Assembly (NCBI GenBank): GCA_045531155.1
Contig: JAZSDK010000065.1
Span: 9,230 to 73,229, forward strand
Length of the DNA stretch: 64,000 nucleotides
From: Faecalimonas sp045531155
GTDB taxonomy: Bacteria; Bacillota; Clostridia; Lachnospirales; Lachnospiraceae
Direction: 5' to 3'
Shown: one piece after another, positions 1 through 9,014 of the stretch
How the letters are laid out: the number at the start of each line of letters is the position of its first letter
Numbering within the stretch: position 1 is the first letter of the stretch
Position numbers and translations under genes: made by a program
The notes under the pieces: generated by a model
What the model was told of the DNA's origin: nothing
What the model saw: the letters and a program-made list of their open reading frames with translations, nothing else
The model's database searches: none

Positions 1-1514
1 GTATGCTCAATGAAGAGACCCAGTATGTTCTTAAGCGTTTTGGAGTAGAAGAACCTAGAATCTTGGCAAATGTACATTTGCGTGTGCAGGACGTGGACGT
101 CAATCGTATGCCGGGGATTAATAGCCATACATCCATCAAGGATGCTTGGGCGATGATGAAAGAACGCAATGTCTATACGCTGGCAGTGACGAATGAGGAA
201 GAATTAGAGGGTGTTATTACAACTAGTGATATTGCTACATCTTATATGGATGTGTATGACAGTCGAATTATGGCAGCGGCAAGAACTCAGTATCAGAATA
301 TTGCAAATACGTTGGACGGTGAGATAGTCAATGGTAATCCACATGCCTATTTCGTTAAGGGAAAGGTGACTGTGGCGGCTTCCAGTCCTGAGATGATGGA
401 AACATACATAGAAAAAGATGACTTGGTGGTTCTGGGAAACCGTTATGAGTCTCAGCTCTGTGCGGTAGAATTAGATGCAAGCTGTCTGGTTATATGTCAG
501 GGAGCGCAGGTTTCTAAGACCATTTTAAAACTTGCACAGGAGAGGGATATTGTAATTATTACAACCCCGCATGATACATTTACGGTATCCAGATTAATTA
601 ACCAGAGTATTCCTGTAAGGCACTTTATGGAGAAGGATGGCCTTACTATATTTAATACCACAGATTACGTGGAAAATATCAAAGATGTCATGGCAAAGAA
701 ACGTGCACGAGACTTTGCAGTTATTGATAAGGAAGGAAAGTTCTATGGTTTCATATCAAGTCGTCGTTTGATGGATGCCCGTAACAGACGCGTGATTATG
801 GTTGACCATAACGAAAAGACACAAGCGGTAGATGGAATTGAAGAAGCAGAGATTTTGGAGATTATCGACCATCATAGACTGGGAAGCCTTGAGACAGTGG
901 GACCTGTTTATTTTAGAAATCAACCGGTAGGTTGTACGGCAACCATTATTTATGATATGTATAAGGAAAATGGAGTTGTGCCGGATAAGACCATTGCAGG
1001 ACTCCTTTGTTCAGCGATTATATCCGATACTTTATTGTTCCGTTCGCCGACATGTACATGGCTTGACCGTGCGGCGGGAGAAGAACTGGCCAAAATTGCA
1101 GAGCTTGATATGGAAGAACTTGCACAGAACATGTTCCAAGCTGGAAGTAATCTAAAGGGCAAGACGGCAGAAGAAATCTGTTTCCAAGACTTTAAAGATT
1201 TTACAGTCAGTGATGTGAAATTTGGAGTTGGACAGGTGAATTCCATGAATGCAGAGGAACTGCAGGAGATTAAGGAGAGTGTGCTTCCTTATTTGGGACA
1301 GTTGGCAAATACGAAAAGACTTGACATGGTATTTTTCATGCTGACAAATATAGTGGAAGAAGTGACAGAATTGCTGTGTTATGGTAAAGGTGCAAAAGAA
1401 CAGGTGCTTGAAGCATTTGACCTTCCGGCTGACACAGAAGATATATTGTTGGAAGGTGTTGTTTCCCGTAAGAAACAGTTGATTCCGGCATTTGTGATTT
1501 CATTGCAACAATAG
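1..1514 (+). CDS. Manganese-dependent inorganic pyrophosphatase with CBS-DRTGG-CBS insert (5' partial)
   Basis: Hydrolyses pyrophosphate to two phosphates in the cytoplasm, probably under adenine-nucleotide control. The visible 503 residues hold a first CBS motif (about 34-85), a DRTGG-like region (about 90-200), a second CBS motif (about 205-260), then the catalytic DHH-family core with DHN at 268-270 and DHH at 289-291, and the DHHA2 domain ending in SRKKQ at 488-492. The family normally opens with a GHxNPDxDS metal-binding segment. That is absent here, and the reading frame is open to the window edge, so the gene starts upstream. The first full codon is at base 3, and the ATG there is almost certainly internal. 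It is followed 8 bp later by a flavin reductase, so the two are probably cotranscribed. Confidence 0.9.
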   Translation, partial: MLNEETQYVLKRFGVEEPRILANVHLRVQDVDVNRMPGINSHTSIKDAWAMMKERNVYTLAVTNEEELEGVITTSDIATSYMDVYDSRIMAAARTQYQNIANTLDGEIVNGNPHAYFVKGKVTVAASSPEMMETYIEKDDLVVLGNRYESQLCAVELDASCLVICQGAQVSKTILKLAQERDIVIITTPHDTFTVSRLINQSIPVRHFMEKDGLTIFNTTDYVENIKDVMAKKRARDFAVIDKEGKFYGFISSRRLMDARNRRVIMVDHNEKTQAVDGIEEAEILEIIDHHRLGSLETVGPVYFRNQPVGCTATIIYDMYKENGVVPDKTIAGLLCSAIISDTLLFRSPTCTWLDRAAGEELAKIAELDMEELAQNMFQAGSNLKGKTAEEICFQDFKDFTVSDVKFGVGQVNSMNAEELQEIKESVLPYLGQLANTKRLDMVFFMLTNIVEEVTELLCYGKGAKEQVLEAFDLPADTEDILLEGVVSRKKQLIPAFVISLQQ

Positions 1515-1522
1515 GAGGACTT

Positions 1523-2092
1523 ATGGCAAAACAAATTTGGAAACCGGGAAACATGGTTTATCCACTTCCTGCCGTTATGGTAAGTGTAGGGACGGAAAGT
1601 GGAGAAACGAACATTATTACCATTGCATGGACAGGAACCATTTGTACGAATCCAGCCATGTTATACATTTCAGTGAGACCTGAGAGACATTCTTACCAGA
1701 TGATTAAGGAGTCGGGAGAGTTTGTGGTGAACTTGACGACAGAGGCGCTTGTAAAAGCAACGGATTTTTGTGGAGTTCGTTCGGGAAAAGATGTGGATAA
1801 GTGGAAGGAAACGGGACTTACCCGTGGAAAAGCCAATGCATTATTTTATGCCCCGATTATTGAGGAGTGTCCGGTGAATATCGAGTGTAAGGTGACTGAA
1901 GTGAAGGAACTTGGAAGTCATGATATGTTTATTGCAGAGGTTGTTTCGGTACAAGTGAGTGAAGAGTACTTGAATGAGATCGGAAAGTTCTGTTTGAATG
2001 ACACAGGACTTATGGCGTATTCACATGGAACTTATGTGAGCCTTGGAGAAGAGTTGGGTACCTTTGGATACAGTGTAAAGAAAAAGAAATAG
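1523..2092 (+). CDS. Flavin reductase family protein (FMN-binding split barrel)
   Basis: 189-residue protein of the DIM6/NTAB flavin reductase-like family, which bind FMN in a split beta-barrel and reduce flavin with NAD(P)H or act as flavoproteins of unknown substrate. The N-terminal stretch with TIAWTGTICTNPAMLYIS and the R-P-E-R-H-S-Y segment are typical flavin-contacting parts. Length matches the family. Start ATG follows AGGAGG by 5 nt. It sits 8 bp after the pyrophosphatase and is followed by a strong hairpin terminator. The physiological substrate cannot be told from sequence; in anaerobes such proteins are often linked to flavin or oxygen stress. Confidence 0.85.
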   Translation: MAKQIWKPGNMVYPLPAVMVSVGTESGETNIITIAWTGTICTNPAMLYISVRPERHSYQMIKESGEFVVNLTTEALVKATDFCGVRSGKDVDKWKETGLTRGKANALFYAPIIEECPVNIECKVTEVKELGSHDMFIAEVVSVQVSEEYLNEIGKFCLNDTGLMAYSHGTYVSLGEELGTFGYSVKKKK

Positions 2093-2102
2093 TAGAAAAG
2101 AT

Positions 2103-2147
2103 AAGGAACTTTCCGTTTTATATCAACGCGAAAGTTCCTTGTTTTTT
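2103..2147. terminator. Bidirectional hairpin terminator
   Basis: Stem AAGGAACTTTC / GAAAGTTCCTT (arms 2103-2113 and 2130-2140) followed by G and six T on the plus strand. It lies between the flavin reductase and the convergent MATE gene, whose stop codon it touches. The minus-strand side is less T-rich. Confidence 0.85.
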
Positions 2148-3510
2148 AGTTGGCGAGCGGTTTTACCTTGTTCTTTATAATGTGTTTCAATAAGAAAATA
2201 CATATAATAACCGAAAATACTTCGGCGATTGGATATGCAAACCATACCATATTTAATCCGAACAGTTTTGCAAAAACAAACGCAACCGGAAGGATAATCA
2301 CAATCTGTCTAGCCATGGACAGCAACATGCTGTAAACTCCATTTCCAAGTGCCTGGAATACACAGCTTGAGACAATACAAAATCCTGCGAAGACGAAGCT
2401 TAGGCTAATGGTTTGAAGGGCAGGAACACCAATTTCAAGCATATGGTCAGATGCTTCGAATAATCCCAACAATGTTTTCGGGAATAACTGGAATATTACA
2501 ACTCCAACAAGCATGATGCTCACTGCAATCATTGCGCTAAGCTTAATTGTTTGATAAATACGTTTCTTATTCTGAGCTCCATAGTTGTAGGCAACAATCG
2601 GAATCATACCATTTGTTAAACCAAACACAGGCATAAATACAAAGCTTTGTAATTTAAAGTACACACCGAATACCGTTGCAGCAGTTGAGGAAAACATCAA
2701 CAGGATGTTGTTCAAACCAAAGGTTGTAAGGGAACCGATGGACTGCATGATAATCGATGGAACACCGATTTTATAAATGTTACCGATGGCTTCTTTGCAT
2801 GGCTTAAAGCCTTTGAAGCTGACATGAATTTCCTTGTTAAATTTATGGTTAAAGTAGAGGCCAAGTATTGCAGCAAAAATTTGCCCAATGACAGTTGCCA
2901 CAGCAGCACCGGTTACACCCATGGCCGGAAGTCCGAACCAACCAAAGATTAAGATTGGGTCAAGAATGATGTTGATAATGGCCCCAATTCCTTGCGTAAT
3001 CATGTTGAAAATAGTCTTACCAGTTGACTGCAATAAACGTTCAAATGTTATTTGCAAGAAAATACCAAACGAAAAGATGGTAATTATAGACATATATTGT
3101 GTTCCGTACTCAATGATTTGCGCATCCTTTGTCTGAATCTCAAAAAACAATCTGGAGCCTAAAAGTCCTAAGATGGCAAAGACAAGGCTGCTTAGGATAC
3201 CTAATAAAATACCGTTCTTGGCAATGGTGTTGGCTGTTTCATATTTCTTTTCTCCAAGACTTTTTGAGAGCAGGGCATTGATACCGACACCGGTACCTGC
3301 AGCAACTGCAATCATTAGGTTCTGTATAGGGAAAGCCAGTGAAACGGCTGTTAATGCATTTTCATTTAGTTGTGCCACGAACATACTGTCCACAACGTTG
3401 TATAAAGCCTGTACCAACATGGACATAATCATTGGTAGGGACATGGTAATCAATAATTTTGGAATCGGCATAACGCCCATTTTATTTTCTTGTCTTAATG
3501 AATCTGACAT
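2146..3510 (-). CDS. MATE family multidrug/cation antiporter
   Basis: 454-residue integral membrane exporter of the MatE (DinF/NorM-like) family, which extrude drugs, metabolites or toxins using Na+ or H+ gradients. About twelve hydrophobic helices are visible in two repeated halves, each opening with a P-x-x-M-S-M type helix such as LPMIMSMLVQALYNVVDSMF near residue 30. An upstream in-frame extension of 47 codons exists. I chose the ATG at 3508-3510 because AAGGAGG lies just before it and the family starts here. It is a single-gene unit divergent from tcdA. The substrate is unknown. Confidence 0.9.
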   Translation of the reverse strand: MSDSLRQENKMGVMPIPKLLITMSLPMIMSMLVQALYNVVDSMFVAQLNENALTAVSLAFPIQNLMIAVAAGTGVGINALLSKSLGEKKYETANTIAKNGILLGILSSLVFAILGLLGSRLFFEIQTKDAQIIEYGTQYMSIITIFSFGIFLQITFERLLQSTGKTIFNMITQGIGAIINIILDPILIFGWFGLPAMGVTGAAVATVIGQIFAAILGLYFNHKFNKEIHVSFKGFKPCKEAIGNIYKIGVPSIIMQSIGSLTTFGLNNILLMFSSTAATVFGVYFKLQSFVFMPVFGLTNGMIPIVAYNYGAQNKKRIYQTIKLSAMIAVSIMLVGVVIFQLFPKTLLGLFEASDHMLEIGVPALQTISLSFVFAGFCIVSSCVFQALGNGVYSMLLSMARQIVIILPVAFVFAKLFGLNMVWFAYPIAEVFSVIICIFLLKHIIKNKVKPLAN

Positions 3511-3538
3511 ATTCTTCCTCCTTTTCGCGTACTTGACT

Positions 3539-3567
3539 ATTCTAACACCGATAAAAAATATATGCAA
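3539..3567 (-). promoter_or_regulatory. Sigma-A-like promoter for the MATE gene
   Basis: On the minus strand: -35 TTGCAT (3562-3567), 17-bp spacer, -10 TAGAAT (3539-3544), about 30 bp before the start codon. Confidence 0.6.
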
Positions 3568-3576
3568 TAAAAAGTA

Positions 3577-3605
3577 GTGACGAAAATGTGGGAAAATGTT
3601 ATTAT
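3577..3605 (+). promoter_or_regulatory. Sigma-A-like promoter for tcdA
   Basis: -35 GTGACG (3577-3582), 17-bp spacer, -10 TATTAT (3600-3605), 37 bp before the tcdA ATG and divergent from the MATE promoter. Confidence 0.55.
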
Positions 3606-3642
3606 TATGAAGTAAGAGAAAGCGCAAGAAAGAGGAAGATAG

Positions 3643-4362
3643 ATGATACACGAATTTTCCAGAACAGAATTGTTAATAGGAGAAGAAGGACTAAAACGCC
3701 TTGCAAATGCTACCGTTATGGTTCTTGGTGTGGGAGGCGTTGGTTCTCATTGCATCGAAGCGTTGGCAAGAAGCGGAGTTGGGACTTTAATTCTGGTGGA
3801 TAATGATAAGGTGAGCCGAACCAATATTAACCGTCAATCCATTGCATATTTAAGTACTGTCGGTGATTATAAAACCAAATTAATGAAAGACAGAATTGAC
3901 GATATCTGTCCGAGTATTAACGTATTTACTTATGAAACATTTATCTTACCGGATAATCTCAACGAAATTTTTGAGAGAAAAGTAGATTATATTGTGGATG
4001 CAATCGATACCGTAACTGCAAAATTAGCTGTTGCAGAGTATGCCAAAGAGCATCAGATTCCACTCATTAGTTGTATGGGCACGGGGAATAAGCTACATCC
4101 GGAACTATTTGAGATTACGGATATTTCGAAAACCTCTGTTTGTCCGCTTTGTAAGGTGATGCGCAAGGAATTAAAAGAGCGAGGCATCCACCATCTGAAA
4201 GTGCTATATTCTAAAGAAAAGCCGGTTGATACGTCGGCCCGTTCTACAGGAGAAGATAAAGGAATGAGAAGGTCCCTTCCGGGAAGCATTTCATTTGTAC
4301 CACCAGTAGCAGGACTCTTGATTGCTGGTGAAGTGATTCGCGAAATCGCGGGAGTGGAATAG
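3643..4362 (+). CDS. tcdA: tRNA threonylcarbamoyladenosine dehydratase
   Basis: E1-like, ThiF-family ATP-dependent enzyme that cyclises t6A37 of ANN-decoding tRNAs to ct6A. The adenylate-binding GVGGVGS lies at 29-35, the acidic D-N-D follows at 53-55, then the N-x-N-R-Q segment at 61-65. CPLC at 167-170 is the usual late cysteine pair. At 239 residues it is near family length. The ATG follows a GAGGAAG ribosome site. It is 9 bp upstream of rarA, so the two are probably one operon. Distinction from other ThiF/MoeB-like proteins rests on the N-terminal F-x-R-T-E-L-L-I-G motif typical of TcdA. Confidence 0.88.
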   Translation: MIHEFSRTELLIGEEGLKRLANATVMVLGVGGVGSHCIEALARSGVGTLILVDNDKVSRTNINRQSIAYLSTVGDYKTKLMKDRIDDICPSINVFTYETFILPDNLNEIFERKVDYIVDAIDTVTAKLAVAEYAKEHQIPLISCMGTGNKLHPELFEITDISKTSVCPLCKVMRKELKERGIHHLKVLYSKEKPVDTSARSTGEDKGMRRSLPGSISFVPPVAGLLIAGEVIREIAGVE

Positions 4363-4371
4363 GAGAAAGAC

Positions 4372-5694
4372 ATGGATTTGTTTGATTATGTAAGAGAGCA
4401 GAAAAGTGATAAAGAATCGCCGTTGGCATCAAGACTTCGTCCGACAACATTGGACGAGGTGGTGGGACAACAGCATATTATAGGGAAAGATAAACTGCTG
4501 TATCGCGCAATTAAGGCGGACAAGCTTGGGTCCCTTATTTTCTATGGTCCTCCAGGGACAGGAAAAACCACCCTTGCCAAGGTGATTGCGAATACGACAA
4601 GTGCTGTTTTTAAGCAGATTAATGCAACCATAGCCGGGAAAAAGGATATGGAAGAAGTCGTGCACCAGGCGAAGAACAACATGGGTATGTACGGGAAGAA
4701 AACCATTCTTTTTGTAGATGAGATTCATCGTTTTAATAAAGGGCAGCAAGATTATCTGCTTCCGTTTGTGGAAGATGGAACCTTGATTCTGATTGGTGCA
4801 ACGACAGAGAACCCATACTTTGAGGTAAATAGCGCATTGATATCCCGCTCCAGCGTATTTGAACTGAAATCGCTGGATAAGGAAGATATAAAAGTTTTGT
4901 TGAAACGTGCAGTATATGATGTGGAAAAGGGTATGGGAAGCTATGGCGCAGAGATTACAGAGGAAGCCTTGGAGTTCCTTGCTGATATTTCCGGCGGTGA
5001 TGCCAGAAATGCGTTGAATGCGATCGAGCTTGGCGCTCTCACCACAGAGCGCAGCGAGGATGGAAAGATACATATTACTATAGATGTGGCACAGGAATGT
5101 ATTCAAAAGCGTGTGGTTCGCTATGATAAGACGGGGGATAACCATTACGATACTATTTCTGCATTTATTAAGAGCCTTCGTGGTTCAGACCCGGATGCGG
5201 CAGTTTACTATCTTGCAAAAATGTTATATGCCGGTGAAGATATCAAATTCATTGCAAGAAGAATGATGATTAGCGCATCCGAGGATGTGGGAAATGCAGA
5301 TCCAAATGCTTTGGCTGTGGCAGTAGCGGCAAGTCAGGCTGTAGAGCGAATCGGGATGCCGGAAGCGCGCATTATTTTGTCGCAAGCTGCAACCTATATT
5401 GCCAGTGCACCAAAAAGCAATGCAGCATACCTGTCAATAGATGCCGCGTTAGAGAGTGTAAGAACTCAGAAAACAACAGTTCCGGTACATTTGCAGGATG
5501 CACATTATAAAGGGGCAGCAAAATTAGGACATGGAACGGGATATAAGTATGCCCATGATTATCCGGAGCATTATGTGAAACAGCAGTATCTGCCGGATGA
5601 GATTAGGGATGTGAAGTTCTATGAGCCCACGGAGATTGGCTATGAGAAGAATATAAAAGACAGATTGGAGAGATTAAGAAAGATTCCGTCTTGA
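4372..5694 (+). CDS. rarA: Replication-associated recombination protein A (RarA/MgsA AAA+ ATPase)
   Basis: AAA+ ATPase related to clamp loaders and RuvB, acting at stalled replication forks. Walker A GPPGTGKT is at 59-66, Walker B LFVDEIHR at 113-120 and sensor 1 IGATTENP at 141-148. The C-terminal tetramerisation half is complete (ARRMMISASEDVGNADP is a hallmark). 440 residues matches the family. The ATG follows AGGAGAAAGAC and lies 9 bp after tcdA. The end of the gene contains a GATTCCGTC/GACGGAATC inverted repeat running into the stop codon. Confidence 0.95.
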   Translation: MDLFDYVREQKSDKESPLASRLRPTTLDEVVGQQHIIGKDKLLYRAIKADKLGSLIFYGPPGTGKTTLAKVIANTTSAVFKQINATIAGKKDMEEVVHQAKNNMGMYGKKTILFVDEIHRFNKGQQDYLLPFVEDGTLILIGATTENPYFEVNSALISRSSVFELKSLDKEDIKVLLKRAVYDVEKGMGSYGAEITEEALEFLADISGGDARNALNAIELGALTTERSEDGKIHITIDVAQECIQKRVVRYDKTGDNHYDTISAFIKSLRGSDPDAAVYYLAKMLYAGEDIKFIARRMMISASEDVGNADPNALAVAVAASQAVERIGMPEARIILSQAATYIASAPKSNAAYLSIDAALESVRTQKTTVPVHLQDAHYKGAAKLGHGTGYKYAHDYPEHYVKQQYLPDEIRDVKFYEPTEIGYEKNIKDRLERLRKIPS

Positions 5695-5722
5695 CGGAAT
5701 CTCGCGCGAGGTGCGATTCAAA

Positions 5723-5758
5723 AATGGCGAATCATAACAGATTCGCCATTATTTGTGC
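5723..5758. terminator. Convergent terminator hairpin (rarA / DUF4364)
   Basis: Perfect 11-bp stem AATGGCGAATC / GATTCGCCATT (5723-5733, 5740-5750) with a 6-nt loop, followed by ATTTGTG. The left arm overlaps the end of the minus-strand DUF4364 gene. The U tract is weak in both directions. Confidence 0.65.
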
Positions 5759-6244
5759 ATAAATTTCCTGATTCTTTTTATTCCAGTTGTTTGCAATCGT
5801 AGTTGCTTCCTCTTTCGTAGGAACGATTAAAGTCATATCGATCAGCGGAGCATCACTCTCAATAATCTGGCAGCGTACCGCATATTCCAGACTGCTGACT
5901 TGATAGTAATCTGCTTTCACAGAGATTTCATTTTTTAATTCATAACGCTTTTCAGCAAGAAATGAATTGATATCATTCTGTATAGCAGGAGAAATATTGT
6001 TGCGGAAGAACTTGATTGTATCGGTTCCCTCATCTGTCAAATGATAGTAGGTACGATTGTGGGTGGTTTCTTCGCGGATAAAACCAGCTTCAACCATTTC
6101 AGAGATTGCCTGTTGCAATGTGAAATAGGTGGTGTAGCCCTTGTCCAAAATAAACTCTGAAATCTGTCCATTTGTTAATGGGAAGTCCAATTTATCCAAC
6201 ATATATAATATGATTAATTTATAGAGTGTAAATGGTTCTGACAT
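5732..6244 (-). CDS. DUF4364 family protein (winged-helix-like)
   Basis: 170-residue cytoplasmic protein of the DUF4364 family, widespread in Clostridia and of unknown function. The N-terminal 70 residues look like a winged helix (LIILYMLDKLDFPLTNGQIS, then a turn and the basic H-N-R-T-Y-Y-H-L-T-D-E-G wing), so a PadR/MarR-like DNA-binding role is a reasonable inference. An in-frame ATG lies 21 bp upstream, but AAAGGAG sits correctly only for the ATG at 6242-6244. It overlaps the end of the upstream radical SAM gene by 31 bp, which suggests translational coupling. Confidence 0.85.
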   Translation of the reverse strand: MSEPFTLYKLIILYMLDKLDFPLTNGQISEFILDKGYTTYFTLQQAISEMVEAGFIREETTHNRTYYHLTDEGTDTIKFFRNNISPAIQNDINSFLAEKRYELKNEISVKADYYQVSSLEYAVRCQIIESDAPLIDMTLIVPTKEEATTIANNWNKKNQEIYAQIMANLL

Positions 6245-7164
6245 GAAAACTCCTTTCCTTGCCATATATCAGCATCTTTTAAATATTTTTGCATCGTGTT
6301 TAAAACAAGTCGCTTGTTGGCGGTCCACAGTGGGGCAAGCAAAAGACTTTTCGGACCATCGCCTGTCAAACGGTGCACCACAATATCCGGGCGCAAGTGC
6401 GAAAGCAGCTTGCCAAGCAGTATGAAGTACTCGTCCATAGTTGGCAGATGAAACGGCGACTTCTCATAAATGTCAGCCAAATCCGTACCCTTTAATATAT
6501 GCAGTAGTTGTAATTTTATTCCATTTATTGGAAGTCTGTTTAAATAAGAAATGGTTTCCATCATCATATCCTCCGTTTCATGAGGCAGATATAAAATGGT
6601 GTGAACAATCACCGTTATACCAATCTTTTTTAAATCATAAACGGCTTTTTCAAAAACGTCAAGGGTATATCCTCTTCTGATAAACTTAGCGGACGTTTCG
6701 TGAATTGTCTGAAGTCCAAGCTCTACCCATACAGGTTTTCTTTGGTTCAGACGGAATAGTAAATCTAGAATTTCAGGTGAAAGGCAATCAGGCCTTGTGG
6801 CAATGGATAGTACCTTTACATCATCGTCATCCATTGCTTCTGTAAAAATCTTTTCCAAATACGAAACAGAAGCATACGTATTTGTGTATGCTTGGAAATA
6901 AGCAATATAAGAAGAACCGGCGTATTTCTTTGAAACCAGTTGTTTGCCCTGCGCCAACTGTTCTTTGATGGACAGCCTGTGGTCGCTGGCAAAATCACCT
7001 GACCCTCCTGCGCTGCAGAAGATGCAACCGCGGGTGTCGAGTGTACCATCACGGTTTGGACAAGTCATGCCACCATCTAAAGAAATTTTATACAATTTTT
7101 CACCAAACGTTTCCCTTATATAATAATCCAAAGAGTAATGCCGTTTATCACCCCAACGTTTCAT
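6214..7164 (-). CDS. TIGR01212 family radical SAM protein (YhcC-like)
   Basis: 316-residue radical S-adenosylmethionine enzyme of the YhcC/TIGR01212 family, function unproven. Cluster cysteines are C35, C47 and C50, in the long-spaced motif TCPNRDG...GCIFC characteristic of this family rather than CxxxCxxC. The Elp3-like barrel follows (SIATRPDCL, then VELGLQTI). An in-frame TTG at 7209 would add 15 residues including two more cysteines. I prefer the ATG at 7164 because the family starts with a W-G-x-K-R-Y/H motif right there. It is the first gene of a two-gene minus-strand unit with DUF4364. Confidence 0.88.
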   Translation of the reverse strand: MKRWGDKRHYSLDYYIRETFGEKLYKISLDGGMTCPNRDGTLDTRGCIFCSAGGSGDFASDHRLSIKEQLAQGKQLVSKKYAGSSYIAYFQAYTNTYASVSYLEKIFTEAMDDDDVKVLSIATRPDCLSPEILDLLFRLNQRKPVWVELGLQTIHETSAKFIRRGYTLDVFEKAVYDLKKIGITVIVHTILYLPHETEDMMMETISYLNRLPINGIKLQLLHILKGTDLADIYEKSPFHLPTMDEYFILLGKLLSHLRPDIVVHRLTGDGPKSLLLAPLWTANKRLVLNTMQKYLKDADIWQGKEFSCQNHLHSIN

Positions 7165-7231
7165 TTCACCACATCCTTGGTGTTTATCATAGCATTCTTG
7201 ACAGCGCAAATCAATAAAGAGAAAAAAATAG

Positions 7232-7260
7232 TTTGATTTCGAATGAAATTCGTGTATAAT
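7232..7260 (+). promoter_or_regulatory. Promoter for rho
   Basis: -35 TTTGAT (7232-7237) with a 17-bp spacer to a consensus -10 TATAAT (7255-7260). The transcript leader to the rho start would be about 80 nt. Confidence 0.7.
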
Positions 7261-7347
7261 ATAGGAATAGTAGAAACATTCGAGGCGTCAATTCAGACAG
7301 ATAAATCCCAAAGATAATGTTTTTGAATAGAGAAAGGATTGTATGAT

Positions 7348-8649
7348 ATGAGAGAAAAGTATGAATCTTTGCCGTTGGCTACTTTGCGTGATTTGGCAAA
7401 GGCAAGAGAAATGACAGGTATTAGTACATTGAAAAAAGCAGAATTAGTGGAAGCAATGCTTGAACAAGACGAGAAAGATAAATTAAAAACAGAAAAAGCG
7501 GCAATGGATATTGAGCAATTGGATAGTGGTGAAGTTGCACATGGTATTCTTGAAGTTATGGGTGATGGTTTCGGATTCATTCGAAGCGACAACTACTTGC
7601 CAGGTGAAAACGATATTTATGTATCTCCATCTCAAATTCGCCGTTTTGGATTGAAGACCGGAGATATTATTACGGGTAATATTCGAATTAAAACACAGCA
7701 AGAGAAATTCTCTGCATTATTATATGTAACGAAAATCAACGGATATACCACCGCGGAAGCGACACAGAGAAAGAATTTTGAAGACTTAACACCTATTTTC
7801 CCAGATGAGAGATTGCATTTGGAAAATGGAAAGAGCAGTACTGCAATGCGAATTGTGGACCTGCTTTCCCCAATTGGTAAGGGACAGCGTGGTATGATTG
7901 TATCACCACCGAAAGCAGGTAAGACAACCTTGCTGAAACAGGTTGCTCAGTCATTGCTTAAGAATAATCCGGATATGCATATCTTGATTCTTTTGATTGA
8001 TGAGCGTCCGGAAGAAGTAACAGATATGAGAGAGTCTATTACAGGAAAGAACGTAGAGGTTATCTATTCTACTTTTGATGAATTGCCAGAGCACCATAAA
8101 CGTGTTTCTGAAATGGTAATCGAACGTGCAAAACGTTTGGTTGAGCATAACAAGGACGTTGTGATTCTTCTTGACAGTATCACAAGACTTGCAAGAGCAT
8201 ACAACTTGATTGTACCACCAAGTGGACGTACCTTATCAGGTGGTCTTGACCCGGCAGCTCTCCATATGCCAAAACGTTTCTTCGGTGCAGCTAGAAATAT
8301 CAGAGAAGGCGGCAGTCTTACAATTCTTGCAACAGCACTTGTAGATACAGGAAGTAAGATGGATGATGTTGTTTACGAAGAATTCAAAGGTACCGGTAAC
8401 ATGGAATTAGTTCTGGATAGAAAATTGCAGGAAAAACGTGTATTCCCAGCTATTGATATCCCAAAATCCGGAACCAGAAGAGAAGATTTGCTGCTTAGCC
8501 AATCAGAGCAGGAAGCGGTTTATATTTTAAGAAAAGCACTCAATGGATTAAAACCGGAGGAAGCAGTAGATAATATCTTAAATATGTTTGCACGTACTTC
8601 CAATAATGCGGAATTTGTTGAAATGGTTAAGAAAAACAAATTCTTATAG
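7348..8649 (+). CDS. rho: Transcription termination factor Rho
   Basis: RNA-dependent hexameric helicase that terminates transcription. From the ATG at 7348 the protein has an N-terminal SAP-like Rho_N helix pair (about 5-45), the OB-fold RNA-binding domain with GFGFIR at 74-79, and the RecA-like motor with P-loop PPKAGKT at 187-193 and LLDSITRLARAYN downstream. 433 residues: it lacks the large N-terminal insert seen in some clostridial and actinobacterial Rho proteins. The in-frame TTG at 7339 is rejected because AAAGGA lies 9 nt before the ATG. First gene of the rho-rpmE-yqhQ-prmC-prfA cluster. Confidence 0.96.
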   Translation: MREKYESLPLATLRDLAKAREMTGISTLKKAELVEAMLEQDEKDKLKTEKAAMDIEQLDSGEVAHGILEVMGDGFGFIRSDNYLPGENDIYVSPSQIRRFGLKTGDIITGNIRIKTQQEKFSALLYVTKINGYTTAEATQRKNFEDLTPIFPDERLHLENGKSSTAMRIVDLLSPIGKGQRGMIVSPPKAGKTTLLKQVAQSLLKNNPDMHILILLIDERPEEVTDMRESITGKNVEVIYSTFDELPEHHKRVSEMVIERAKRLVEHNKDVVILLDSITRLARAYNLIVPPSGRTLSGGLDPAALHMPKRFFGAARNIREGGSLTILATALVDTGSKMDDVVYEEFKGTGNMELVLDRKLQEKRVFPAIDIPKSGTRREDLLLSQSEQEAVYILRKALNGLKPEEAVDNILNMFARTSNNAEFVEMVKKNKFL

Positions 8650-8656
8650 AAATAAC

Positions 8657-8685
8657 TTGCAATGGAAAAACATTTGTGCTATTAT
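8657..8685 (+). promoter_or_regulatory. Promoter for rpmE
   Basis: -35 TTGCAA (8657-8662), 17-bp spacer, -10 TATTAT (8680-8685), starting 8 bp after the rho stop. The leader of about 65 nt carries a small TCGCG/CGCGA hairpin (8717-8734). It could correspond to a ribosomal-protein L31 autoregulatory leader of the kind described in Firmicutes, but I cannot confirm the fold. Confidence 0.65.
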
Positions 8686-8758
8686 ATAAAAGCTGTTTAG
8701 AAAAAACAAACCTAATCGCGGTTGGAAATCGCGAAAAAATGATGAAGAGGTGAATAAA

Positions 8759-8959
8759 ATGAGAGAAGGAATCCATCCAACATACCATCAAGCAACAGTA
8801 ACATGTAACTGTGGGAACACATTTACAACAGGTTCTACAAAAGAATCAATCCACGTAGAAATTTGTTCAAAATGTCATCCATTCTACACAGGACAACAAA
8901 AAGCTGCTCAAGCTCGTGGTCGTGTTGATAAATTTAACAAAAAATACGGTATGCAATAA
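8759..8959 (+). CDS. rpmE: 50S ribosomal protein L31 (zinc-binding type)
   Basis: 66-residue large-subunit protein at the central protuberance. The cysteines of TCNCGNTF and CSKCHPFYTG form the four-cysteine zinc site, so this is the C+ type rather than the zinc-free paralogue. A GTG at 8750 would add three residues; GAAGAGG 8 nt before the ATG at 8759 and the family start M-x-E-G-I-H-P decide for the ATG. It has its own promoter and is followed by a strong hairpin. Confidence 0.97.
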   Translation: MREGIHPTYHQATVTCNCGNTFTTGSTKESIHVEICSKCHPFYTGQQKAAQARGRVDKFNKKYGMQ

Positions 8960-8973
8960 TATTATGCAAATGT

Positions 8974-9010
8974 ACGGGTTGAGGTTTTCGAATCTCAACC
9001 CGTTTGTTTG
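8974..9010 (+). terminator. Terminator after rpmE
   Basis: 10-bp stem ACGGGTTGAG / CTCAACCCGT (8974-8983 and 8994-9003) with a 10-nt loop, followed by TTTGTTTGTT. Confidence 0.85.
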
Positions 9011-9014
9011 TTAC

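Noticed and set aside
3173..3577. 134-codon plus-strand frame with apparent membrane segments
   Set aside because: Mirror image of the MATE transporter helices; no ribosome site.
4429..5145. 238-codon open frame on the minus strand
   Set aside because: It lies wholly antisense to the catalytic part of rarA, has low-complexity composition, no ribosome site and no family resemblance.
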